Source of the DNA: Candidatus Woesearchaeota archaeon
GTDB lineage: Archaea; Nanobdellota; Nanobdellia; Woesearchaeales; ARS49
Assembly (NCBI GenBank): GCA_016215315.1
Contig: JACRKG010000049.1
Span: 1 to 47,464 of the forward strand
Length of the DNA: 47,464 bases
Reading direction: 5' to 3'
The notes below the pieces were generated by a model. That model was not told where the DNA came from. It made no database searches and saw only the letters and a program-made list of their open reading frames with translations. Both the position numbers and the translations under genes were made by a program. Below are positions 22,585 to 30,020 of this stretch, piece by piece; within the stretch, counting starts at the first letter, position 1; every line of letters begins with the position of its first letter.

Positions 22585-23391
22585 ATGACATTGCAAGATT
22601 GGATAAGGAGTGGAAATGTTTTTGTTAAGGTATATCATGAAAAATTATCGGGTGGAGAAAATGTTGCTGAACAATTATTTCTTCCTTTAGAAAATTTATT
22701 TGAAGAAGCTAAAAGAATTGAATTAAAGAAGAATGATTGGCTAAATAGAGTTCCTGAAGCTGCCAAAACCATTAAAGAATGGTATGAACAGTCTGGAAAA
22801 CAACAAAATTGGGAGAAAACGGATTTGGCAAAAGCATGGTGCATAAAAGATGTTGCTAACAAATTTTATCAAGAACATGAAGAAGAATTTCTACTTTTAG
22901 AAGCATTTCATGAAACTGTAATTAAACATTCAGTCAAACATGATTTAGGAGAAAGACTTATTGAACAAGGAAAGGAAGGCTTGGATTTGTTAGCAGTAGA
23001 AATCAGTGCCAGACTTGCCAAGTCATTGAATTTTCCAGGTTCTTCAGCTTATTTAGGAGGAATAATTATTCCTTACAATAAAAAAATCAGAGAAGCCTTA
23101 GGAGAAAAGCAAGAAGATTCTTTAGTTACTAAAAAAGCAGTTCTTGAAAGTGCTCAAAATGCTTTGAGCACTTTTAAAGTCAAAAATGTTCTTGCAGAAA
23201 CATCTATTGCTCCAGAAATGCGAGTAAGAAAATCAAGAAAAGAACCAAGAGTTTACATTTGTGAGATAACTAACGGGAATGCTGCATCTTCAACTGTTGA
23301 AGAACACCGAATTGATACCCATTTTAGAGAAAAATTTGATAGCGTTGTTAGAGAATTAATGTATAGAAGTTTAGAGAGGATGTACAAATGA
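22585..23391 (+). CDS. CinA C-terminal-like (NMN-deamidase-fold) protein
   Basis: Residues 130-265 resemble the CinA/PncC domain: VEISARLAKSLNFPGSSAYLG, IPYNKKIREALGE, LVTKKAVLESAQNAL, RVYICEITN and a terminal helix. In active nicotinamide-nucleotide amidohydrolases the first segment reads AES-C/L-TGG; here it is VEISARL, so the catalytic Ser/Thr are missing and activity is doubtful. The N-terminal 120 residues are helical and unrecognised. ATG 22585 is chosen over GTG 22570 because a GTGAGGT Shine-Dalgarno lies just before it. First gene of a four-gene overlapping operon. Confidence 0.7.
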   Translation: MTLQDWIRSGNVFVKVYHEKLSGGENVAEQLFLPLENLFEEAKRIELKKNDWLNRVPEAAKTIKEWYEQSGKQQNWEKTDLAKAWCIKDVANKFYQEHEEEFLLLEAFHETVIKHSVKHDLGERLIEQGKEGLDLLAVEISARLAKSLNFPGSSAYLGGIIIPYNKKIREALGEKQEDSLVTKKAVLESAQNALSTFKVKNVLAETSIAPEMRVRKSRKEPRVYICEITNGNAASSTVEEHRIDTHFREKFDSVVRELMYRSLERMYK

Positions 23392-23831
23392 GAGTTGGAA
23401 AAGACCACGTAGGAATAGGTGTCGGGGTTATTATAGCAAATGACAAAGGAGAAATTGTTCTCACAGAACGAGCCAACACAGCAAATAATAGAATTGGTTT
23501 TTGGGAATTGCCTGGAGGAACTGTAGAATTTGGCGATACTTTGGAAGAAACCATTGTTAAAGAAGTTTGCGAGGAAGTTGGTTTAATTGTCAAACCTCTT
23601 TATTGCGTTAGCATTCATCAAGATTTTGTTGAAGGACAGCATTGGGTTAGTTTTGGTTATGTTGCCAAACTAATTGAAGGAGACTTGCAAAATAGAGAAC
23701 CTCACAAGTTCAGTCAAGTAAAATTTTGTGATCCTAAAGATTTGCCTTACAAAACGGCCGAGTTAACTTCGGAAGTTGTTAAAGCTTATTTGTCAAATCA
23801 AAAAATTAAAGTTAAAAAATCAACACAATGA
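23388..23831 (+). CDS. Nudix hydrolase
   Basis: A 147-residue Nudix protein with the box GGTVEFGDTLEETIVKEVCE followed by EVGL (Lys replaces the usual Arg). The preceding strand GVGVIIANDKGEIVLTER and FWELPGG are typical of small ADP-ribose/nucleoside-diphosphate-linked hydrolases. Four-base overlaps with both neighbours. In context with a CinA-like protein and an NMNAT-like enzyme, a role in cleaning or recycling NAD-related nucleotides is likely. Confidence 0.85.
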   Translation: MRVGKDHVGIGVGVIIANDKGEIVLTERANTANNRIGFWELPGGTVEFGDTLEETIVKEVCEEVGLIVKPLYCVSIHQDFVEGQHWVSFGYVAKLIEGDLQNREPHKFSQVKFCDPKDLPYKTAELTSEVVKAYLSNQKIKVKKSTQ

Positions 23832-24859
23832 AATACACAATAAATGAAGTTTGGAAAAGTTTGGAATTGTATAACTTAATTAATTCTATGAGGGAAGAAA
23901 AAGAAGCTCGTTTGGAATTAGTTAAGGATGTTTCCGATATTCCTAAAAATCGAGTTAGTAAGTTAGTTGTTGCTTCAGGAAGTTATGATCCTTTAACGAT
24001 TGCTCATTCGTCATTATTTTTTAGAAGTTTAGAAATAGCTAAAAAACTACCATCAAGAAGACCCGGCATAGAGCAATTATTGATTTTAACTTCAATAAAT
24101 CATATTCATAAAAAATCAGATATTTCAAAAAATTCTTCATTACAAGAAAGATACAGAATGACTGTCGATTTTGCTGAAGGAAAACCAAATGTTGCTGTCG
24201 GAATGGTCAATAGAGGATTATTTGTTGATTTTGTTCCTTTGTTAGAACAAGTTTATGGAAAAAATGTCGATATTTATTTTGTTTGCGGCACTGATTTAAT
24301 GCAGAAAATTGCAGATCCTGCATTTTATCACAATGATTATACTGAAACAAAGAAAGCGCTTTATGACTTATTCTCTCATCGTTTTCTAGTTAGTGAAAGA
24401 ACTGTTGATGATAAATTATTGGGTGTTAAGGAAACAATTGCTAAAAGTCCTTTTTTAAAGCCTTACAAAAATAGAATCATTGAATTACTTTTTGAAAAAA
24501 ATGAAATGTTCGGAATTAAATTAGGAGACATAAGTTCTACACTAGTTAGAAATTCAGTGAAAGAAGGAAAAGATTTTGAACATTTTATCGCAGACACTTC
24601 AGTTGTTAACACAATAAAAAATTTAGAATTATACGGCAAAAACAATAATTATCAAGCATTTGTTTGTGCAATTCAAGCATTTGCGGATATTAATAGAGGG
24701 AAAAAAGCAGAAGAATATTTCGGTGAATTAATAAATTATTTATCCTTACTTGAAAACGATGAAGAATTAAGAAGAAAAACAATCCAGTTCTATAATACAC
24801 AAGATTTAGAAAGCATAAGTAACGTCATTAGATTTTTTCGCGGAGAGAAAAAATCATGA
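23828..24859 (+). CDS. Nucleotidyltransferase, NMNAT/NadD-like (343 aa)
   Basis: An HxGH-superfamily nucleotidyltransferase: LVVASGSYDPLTIAHSSLF (residues 47-65; the first His of TxxH is replaced within GSYDPLT-IAH), ERYRMTVDFAE, VDIYFVCGTDLMQKI and the C-terminal nucleotide-binding GDISSTLVRNSVKEG. These features fit nicotinamide/nicotinate mononucleotide adenylyltransferases. About 45 residues precede the core and a helical tail of about 85 residues follows, so it is longer than a standard NMNAT. Four-base overlaps on both sides. Confidence 0.75.
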   Translation: MKYTINEVWKSLELYNLINSMREEKEARLELVKDVSDIPKNRVSKLVVASGSYDPLTIAHSSLFFRSLEIAKKLPSRRPGIEQLLILTSINHIHKKSDISKNSSLQERYRMTVDFAEGKPNVAVGMVNRGLFVDFVPLLEQVYGKNVDIYFVCGTDLMQKIADPAFYHNDYTETKKALYDLFSHRFLVSERTVDDKLLGVKETIAKSPFLKPYKNRIIELLFEKNEMFGIKLGDISSTLVRNSVKEGKDFEHFIADTSVVNTIKNLELYGKNNNYQAFVCAIQAFADINRGKKAEEYFGELINYLSLLENDEELRRKTIQFYNTQDLESISNVIRFFRGEKKS

Positions 24860-25614
24860 AAATAGTGGCTGTTTCGGACCTGCACATTGATATTGAAGGA
24901 AAAAGAGATCATGCTCTAAAAAATATAGAACAGATTGTTAAAACTCCGGCAGAAGTTCTTTTAGTTGGCGGAGATACAGGCATGACTGAGAAAGGAATAA
25001 ATGAATGTTTAGCGCTTTTGTCAAGATTTCCCGGAACAAAACTCGCTTTTTTAGGTAATCACGAATTAAAAAGTTTAAAGAAAAGCACTTTAAGAAATTA
25101 TCAAGATGAAATGAGTGAATTATTTTCCAATTACGGTTTTCATTTGTTAGATGTAAATCCTTTTGTTCAAGACAGAGTGGGTTTTATTGGTAATGTTTGC
25201 TGGTATGATTACACCCTATATCAAGGGGATAATAAAGAAGAAAATGACAAATTTCAAGATGAATTATTTAATAAAATTTTCAAGACTGGAGGAATTACGC
25301 CTCAAGAATTGACTGAAATCTGTTGTGAAAAAGTAAGACAGCATCATTCTCAAATTGTTGATAAATGCGATAAAATTGTTTTAGGAACACATTTAGTTGG
25401 TTTTAAAGAACTTTTAAGATTTGATAGCGAGTTTCACATAAGACTGAATGCAGGAATGGGTAGTGAGAAAATTAAAGAATTATATTTATTAGAAAAGGTT
25501 TGTTGGGCTGTTTGCGGCCACATTCATAGGCCTGGAAAGATAAATTATAGAGGAGTGGAAGTTACAAACATCAGCAGCACTAAAGATCAGCCCTACACGG
25601 TTAAAGAAATCTAA
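24856..25614 (+). CDS. Calcineurin-like metallophosphoesterase
   Basis: The five metal-site blocks are all present: SDLH (Asp8, His10), GGDT, LGNHELKS, GTHLVG and GHIHRP. The length of 252 residues fits a single-domain phosphoesterase. It ends the operon of CinA-like, Nudix and nucleotidyltransferase genes, overlapping the latter by four bases. The substrate is likely a nucleotide or cyclic phosphate in the same pathway; no signal peptide, so it acts in the cytoplasm. Confidence 0.85.
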   Translation: MKIVAVSDLHIDIEGKRDHALKNIEQIVKTPAEVLLVGGDTGMTEKGINECLALLSRFPGTKLAFLGNHELKSLKKSTLRNYQDEMSELFSNYGFHLLDVNPFVQDRVGFIGNVCWYDYTLYQGDNKEENDKFQDELFNKIFKTGGITPQELTEICCEKVRQHHSQIVDKCDKIVLGTHLVGFKELLRFDSEFHIRLNAGMGSEKIKELYLLEKVCWAVCGHIHRPGKINYRGVEVTNISSTKDQPYTVKEI

Positions 25615-25703
25615 TTGGGCTGGTTGTGATGTGATAAGAAAGAATTTTCTTCAACTGTCTTAAAACCTTATTTATTTATTGTTTTATAAAAAATTTATCC
25701 TAG

Positions 25704-25795
25704 CCGAACGCAAATTAGTTTATAGTTTACAGTTTGTAGTTTACAGTCGTCCTGTGAACTGTAAACCATGAACTATAAACTAGAATGGCGTTCGG
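25704..25795. repeat. Palindromic repeat family, copy 4, inside a longer stem
   Basis: TAGTTTATAG... to ...CTATAAACTAG (25716-25783) has the variant core TTTACAGTCGTCCTGTGAA. It is enclosed by a further perfect pair CCGAACGC (25704-25711) and GCGTTCGG (25788-25795). It lies between convergent genes, as a terminator would. Confidence 0.75.
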
Positions 25796-25951
25796 AAATT
25801 CATGTCGACCCAAGGTCGAAAATGATAAAAAGAAAGATCTATGAGTGCACACACAGAATTATTCTATTATTAATTTTCGCAGGGGCGGCGTCAATGTTCC
25901 GCCCGCTTATAACAAAATATTCACTGCAAAACATGAACCATTAAGTGTAAA
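25796..25951. other. Intergenic stretch with two GC-rich hairpins
   Basis: The gap between the convergent genes at 25614 and 25952 is about 340 bases. After the repeat it holds TCGACC-CAA-GGTCGA near 25804-25818 and GGGCGG/CCGCCC (25883-25888 with 25899-25904). No convincing ORF or tRNA is seen. Confidence 0.4.
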
Positions 25952-26656
25952 CTAACTAGTAAACTCAACATTTTCAGGTAATTCAAAATTATCTTTTTCA
26001 AATTTGACGTATTCTTTTTTTAATTCAAAACCTTTTTTTGTTGAACTTATTAAGAAGCCTTCTTCATCGTAACAATCAGTTAGTTCGTTATTGATTAAGA
26101 AACAGCTATCACTTATTTTTGTAACGTCTTGAATTGTGTTTACAAAATTTTTATCTTTTATTTCATCGAAAGCAGTTTTTATTTTTTCTTTTGTTATTTT
26201 TGATTCTTCACAAACCCAATTTTCAAAGTCTAAAATGCATTGCGTGTAAGTGTTGTTCTTGATCAATTCCATGCCCGTTTCTTTTGTTGTAGTGTATGAT
26301 ATTCCTTCTTTTTCTTCTTTTATTTCTAAATTATTAATTATTTTAATCGCATCTTTTGAGTATGATAAATTTGTAGTCTTTTCTTGAACAGTATCATTAA
26401 GTGTTCTTTTTTCAGTCATTCCTAGCATTACATCTTGATAATCTGCCGCCTTATCAATGAGATTTATTAGTTCTGTTTTTGCATCAGTGAGTTTTATTTC
26501 TTTTGTATCTATTACGACCGCTGTTTGTTGTGTTTTTTGCACTGGCTTTTCTTCTATTTTGCATGAGACTAACAGTAATAACACTAACAAAAATGTCAAC
26601 AGTATTACTGAATGCTTAGAGACTTTTGTAAATGATTCCTTGTTCTTTTGCTTCAT
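25952..26656 (-). CDS. Lipoprotein (234 aa), relative of the 29282 protein
   Basis: A basic N-terminus, a hydrophobic core and the lipobox LLVSCK mark an exported lipoprotein anchored at Cys32. The mature part is mostly polar, with two Cys pairs (QCILDFENWVCEE and SCFLINNELTDCYDEEGFLI). The second pair and the strands after it resemble DDCFALQNNTICFNEQSVIS in the anchored protein on the other side of the dehydrogenase gene. The N-terminal 14 codons overlap the dehydrogenase gene. Function unknown; a surface protein linked to polysaccharide handling is possible from context. Confidence 0.65.
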   Translation of the reverse strand: MKQKNKESFTKVSKHSVILLTFLLVLLLLVSCKIEEKPVQKTQQTAVVIDTKEIKLTDAKTELINLIDKAADYQDVMLGMTEKRTLNDTVQEKTTNLSYSKDAIKIINNLEIKEEKEGISYTTTKETGMELIKNNTYTQCILDFENWVCEESKITKEKIKTAFDEIKDKNFVNTIQDVTKISDSCFLINNELTDCYDEEGFLISSTKKGFELKKEYVKFEKDNFELPENVEFTS

Positions 26657-29285
26657 TTTCGTTAAATAAGTTTTTTACGTCAACTAATACTTTTACTCCT
26701 TTTCCTTTTAAATCGTTGATTGTTATTTCTTTGAATGCGTTGTGTTTGTTTATTAATATTACACCATCAACATTGTTGACTTCTTCAAATTTTTTGTTTT
26801 CTACACCAAAAAGATTTCCTTCGACTAGTGGTTCGCATGCAACTACATCTATTCTGTGTTTTTTTAATTCTTTAACTACGTCTTCTGCTTTGCTGTTTCT
26901 TGTGTCCGGAACATTCTCTTTGAATGTTAAACCCATGACTAGAACTTTTGGCTTTTCATAATCGACTAATTCATCAATTGCTAGATCTGCCACGTATTTT
27001 GCCATTGAATTATTTATTTGTCTTCCTGCCAATATTACTTTTGGGTCATAGCCTAATTCTTGTGCTCGATGAGTTAAGTAGTAAGGATCTACACCTATGC
27101 AGTTATGAGCTATTATTCCATTAGAAGTTATTAACGTGTGAGTGTCTGCAACTTCCATTGAGTAAACATAGTCTGTTTTGATTTCTTCAATTCCTTCAAC
27201 TTTTATAGTAATATAGTTCTTAAGAATTTCTGCCTTGTCATAAAAATTATTTTTCTTTATATTTTTCAAGTAATTGCTTATCTTCTCATTTTTTTCCCCT
27301 AAGAACCAATCTTGAACTTTTTTAACATCTGCTGGACCGTTTATTGTTAGATGTCCTTCTCTTTTGGCGAGTTTAGGTATTATGTCTTGATTAAGCAAAA
27401 ATAATATGACTTGCTGAAACAAAATATTGCTCGATGTGAAAAATGAAACTGTTATACTGTTATTAAAATGGCAGTATTCTTTTTCATTTTTGACATAACT
27501 CTTGGCATTATTATACCAAGTTACTCCTCCGTCGCCTCTGAACATTCCTTTCAATATTTCTTCCTTCAAATCCTTGCGAAGGTCAAAGAATAATTCTGGA
27601 ATCTGCATTGTATAGCAATTAGTTCCGCAACGTAATACATCTCTCAACAAAAGTCCAAAAAGAAGGGAAGAGACTTTTATTGTTGTTGATTGAAATGTTT
27701 TATCTTGATAAATAGAACAATCAAGTTCTAGACTGTGAATTATTTTTTTAACATCTTCAATATATTCTTTTTCCTTCCTATTAAATGTAAATCTCACTCT
27801 TAAAGATTTATCATCAGTTATACAACCCTCGCTCAAGTAATAACCAATCAATCTTAAAAAATCTTTGTTAACATTAAAAACACAAGGAATTCTTTTAAAA
27901 CTTGGACCTCGGCCAGTACACAAATAAATATCTTTACGATTCACACCTAATTTTTTTTCTATTTCAAGATACTTTGAGAGCGGTAAAAAATCATGATTAA
28001 AGTAATTGCCTTTCTTTCCTTTAAAATGCGCATTTATCAATTCTCTAAAATCCGAAAAACTTTTATTTTTAATTTTCACTCTTACTTTAAGGTGATGTTC
28101 TTCGCCTAAATAGTTAAGTAGATCTATTTCAAATTCATCCTTGTGTGAAGGGAGGATTTTGTTTAACAATAATTTATCTCCAACTTTAACATCTTTAGCA
28201 AATTTAACTTTTACTTCTCCGTCATAAATTATCACTGGATGCAAATCAGTAACTTCTAAGTTATAATTATGTGCACAGTTAATTTTTATTAAAAAGTCTG
28301 TTTTTCTTTTTGAAGCCAAAGTCACTGGTTTAAAAGATGTTTTGTTTGTTGAAGGGTCGAAAGAGAGTATTTTTATGTTCTCAGGATAAAAAAGTTCTGC
28401 ATCCTTTGCAACAACTTTCTTTTTACAATCAAGTGCATCTAAATAAGAGCCCATTTTCTTAACTTTATGATGATTTCCATTTATTAAGAAAACTGTTGAG
28501 TTTTTGCTAAAGCAATGTCCGCCTACCAACCCGGGATGGTATGGTTGAAAGTTCCATTTTGTGCTTGCGGCATCAAGAACATCTTTTGTTTTTATTCCTA
28601 GTTTGCTGAAAATTATTGATAATTCATTCATTAGTGCAATGTTTAAGTCTCTTTGAATGTTTTCTATTACTTTTGCTGCTTCCGCAGTTTTTATGTTTGG
28701 TGCTTTGTGAATTCCTGCTTCAATTATTACTGAATAAACTTCTGCCACTCTTTCAAGAGTTTCTTCGTCACAGCCAGAAACGATTTTTTTTACTTTGCTA
28801 ATTGTTCTTTCTTTATCTCCCGGATTAATTCTTTCTGGAGAATAACCTACTTTGAAGTCTTTTAAATATCTCAATCCTGAAAAATCTTCAAGTACTGGAA
28901 CACATACTTCTTCTGTAACTCCTGGGTAAACGGTACTTTCATAAACTACTACTGTGCCTTTTCCCAAGTTTCTGCCAACTGTTTTTGATGAAGAAATCAT
29001 TGCTTCAAGATCTGGATTGTTGTTTTCGTCAACTGGTGTTGGAACGCAGACTATTACAAAATTAGAATTTTTAATGTGAGAAGGATCTGATGTTAATGCT
29101 AAGTCTAGTTTTGTTAGTAATTCTTTGCTTATTTCATTAGTTCTATCTTTTCCTTCTTTTAATTCTTGAACTCTTTTTTCATTAATGTCATATCCAATTA
29201 CAGGCAGTCCTTTCTTTGCAAAAGCAGTAAGAACTGGCAATCCAACATACCCTAATCCTACAACACAAATTTTTGTATTTTTCAT
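26616..29285 (-). CDS. Nucleotide-sugar dehydrogenase (UDP-HexNAc 6-dehydrogenase type) containing an intein
   Basis: The extein parts join to about 418 residues typical of WecC/WbpA/TviB-type UDP-N-acetylhexosamine 6-dehydrogenases: KICVVGLGYVGLPVLTAF (NAD fold), VCVPTPVDENNNPDL, YESTVYPGVTEEV, VGYSPERINPGDKE, KTAEAAKVIENIQRDLNIAL, GLVGGH then CIGVDPYYL, and MGLTFKENVPDTRNSK. They oxidise the C6 hydroxyl of a UDP-amino sugar to a uronic acid for surface glycans. The intein (471 residues) sits immediately before the catalytic Cys. The gene overlaps its upstream neighbour by four bases. Confidence 0.92.
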   Translation of the reverse strand: MKNTKICVVGLGYVGLPVLTAFAKKGLPVIGYDINEKRVQELKEGKDRTNEISKELLTKLDLALTSDPSHIKNSNFVIVCVPTPVDENNNPDLEAMISSSKTVGRNLGKGTVVVYESTVYPGVTEEVCVPVLEDFSGLRYLKDFKVGYSPERINPGDKERTISKVKKIVSGCDEETLERVAEVYSVIIEAGIHKAPNIKTAEAAKVIENIQRDLNIALMNELSIIFSKLGIKTKDVLDAASTKWNFQPYHPGLVGGHCFSKNSTVFLINGNHHKVKKMGSYLDALDCKKKVVAKDAELFYPENIKILSFDPSTNKTSFKPVTLASKRKTDFLIKINCAHNYNLEVTDLHPVIIYDGEVKVKFAKDVKVGDKLLLNKILPSHKDEFEIDLLNYLGEEHHLKVRVKIKNKSFSDFRELINAHFKGKKGNYFNHDFLPLSKYLEIEKKLGVNRKDIYLCTGRGPSFKRIPCVFNVNKDFLRLIGYYLSEGCITDDKSLRVRFTFNRKEKEYIEDVKKIIHSLELDCSIYQDKTFQSTTIKVSSLLFGLLLRDVLRCGTNCYTMQIPELFFDLRKDLKEEILKGMFRGDGGVTWYNNAKSYVKNEKEYCHFNNSITVSFFTSSNILFQQVILFLLNQDIIPKLAKREGHLTINGPADVKKVQDWFLGEKNEKISNYLKNIKKNNFYDKAEILKNYITIKVEGIEEIKTDYVYSMEVADTHTLITSNGIIAHNCIGVDPYYLTHRAQELGYDPKVILAGRQINNSMAKYVADLAIDELVDYEKPKVLVMGLTFKENVPDTRNSKAEDVVKELKKHRIDVVACEPLVEGNLFGVENKKFEEVNNVDGVILINKHNAFKEITINDLKGKGVKVLVDVKNLFNENEAKEQGIIYKSL
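27102..28514 (-). mobile_element. Intein with LAGLIDADG homing endonuclease (471 aa)
   Basis: It starts CFSKNSTVFLINGN (block A, Cys1, codon at 28512-28514), has block B LEVTDLHPVII and ends VYSMEVADTHTLITSNG, then IIAHN (blocks F/G, terminal Asn codon at 27102-27104), followed by the extein Cys. The two LAGLIDADG-like helices LRLIGYYLSEGC and LKGMFRGDGG indicate an apparently whole homing endonuclease. The insertion point is directly before the dehydrogenase's catalytic Cys, which serves as the +1 nucleophile for splicing. Confidence 0.92.
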
Positions 29286-29860
29286 TTTACTTCAAAAACC
29301 CCCCCAGTAATTGAATAATTGACGTTTGTCAATATTAATTCTTTATTATTTGCAGAGAAATAACTTATTACACTCTGTTCATTAAAACAAATAGTATTGT
29401 TTTGCAAAGCAAAACAATCATCTCCTTCACGAGATTTTACTTCTTTAACAGTTTCGTCTGATGCTAAATTTAGTGGAATTAAATAATTTAGTTCATCTAT
29501 TTTTTTGCACTTTTCGGTGCAAAAAAAACTGTCTTGATCTAATTTTAAGAAATATCCTTTTACTCCTTTTATTTCTCCATCGATTCTTACTTTTTTTGAA
29601 GAATTTTGAGAAATTTTTAACAAATCAAGATTTACCCCCGTTCCATTAACTTGGTATTCTGCTGTAAAAGTTAAGTTTTGTAATTCTTTTACATAATCTG
29701 GCCAGCCTTTTCCTTTAAGAATACTAGGAACAAAACTGCCTAAAGAAACACTTGAACTATCAGAAAATACCAGTAAGTAAATTGCGAACAAAAGCAGTAA
29801 TACACTCATCACACCGCCAGTAATCAAGGCAATCTTGCCTATGTTTACCTTTTTTTGCAT
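29282..29860 (-). CDS. Membrane-anchored exported protein (192 aa)
   Basis: An N-terminal helix (IALITGGVMSVLLLLFAIYLLVF) is followed by a beta-rich exported domain with two Cys pairs (FFCTEKCKK and DCFALQNNTIC). The second resembles the Cys pair of the lipoprotein at 25952. ATG 29860 (MQKK) is preferred over TTG 29872 because TATAAA on the minus strand (29884-29889) lies 23 nt upstream, giving a leaderless mRNA. The gene overlaps the dehydrogenase start by four bases. No enzymatic motif; probably an envelope component co-produced with glycan synthesis. Confidence 0.65.
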   Translation of the reverse strand: MQKKVNIGKIALITGGVMSVLLLLFAIYLLVFSDSSSVSLGSFVPSILKGKGWPDYVKELQNLTFTAEYQVNGTGVNLDLLKISQNSSKKVRIDGEIKGVKGYFLKLDQDSFFCTEKCKKIDELNYLIPLNLASDETVKEVKSREGDDCFALQNNTICFNEQSVISYFSANNKELILTNVNYSITGGVFEVK

Positions 29861-29913
29861 TAAATAACTCAAAAAAAGAGTTATTTATAAAGATTGTTAA
29901 GAATTTTTTGCTT

Positions 29914-29953
29914 TCTGTTATCCCGAAACCGGAACCAGTTTCGGGATAACAGA
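29914..29953. promoter_or_regulatory. Perfect 16-bp palindrome between divergent promoters
   Basis: TCTGTTATCCCGAAAC (29914-29929) and GTTTCGGGATAACAGA (29938-29953) pair perfectly across an 8-nt spacer. It sits about 24 bp from the minus-strand TATA box (29884-29889) and 22 bp from the plus-strand TATA box (29976-29984), nearly symmetric. This fits a shared regulator site for the surface-glycan and S-layer genes. A dispersed palindromic repeat is the alternative, since a shorter relative lies at 6227-6245. Confidence 0.55.
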
Positions 29954-29975
29954 TTTGCAAAAAATCCTAGAAAGA

Positions 29976-30015
29976 TTTATAAAATGCCAGAGCAATAATA
30001 GTTTAAAAAGAGGTG
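29976..30015 (+). promoter_or_regulatory. S-layer gene promoter and ribosome binding site
   Basis: TTTATAAAA (29976-29984) predicts transcription start near 30006. AGAGGTG (about 30009-30015) is a strong Shine-Dalgarno five bases before TTG 30021. This defines the start of the S-layer gene and rejects the upstream in-frame ATG at 29955. Confidence 0.65.
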
Positions 30016-30020
30016 AAAAG

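Noticed and set aside
2531-25795. Palindromic repeats as a CRISPR array
   Set aside because: Copies are far apart, singly placed and without spacers; no cas genes are present.
29760-29960. Minus-strand ORF reading through the 29914-29953 palindrome
   Set aside because: It overlaps the start of the anchored-protein gene in another frame and crosses the promoter palindrome.
29955-30020. Upstream in-frame start for the S-layer protein
   Set aside because: It would place the promoter TATA and Shine-Dalgarno inside the coding region and add 22 residues before a perfect signal peptide.
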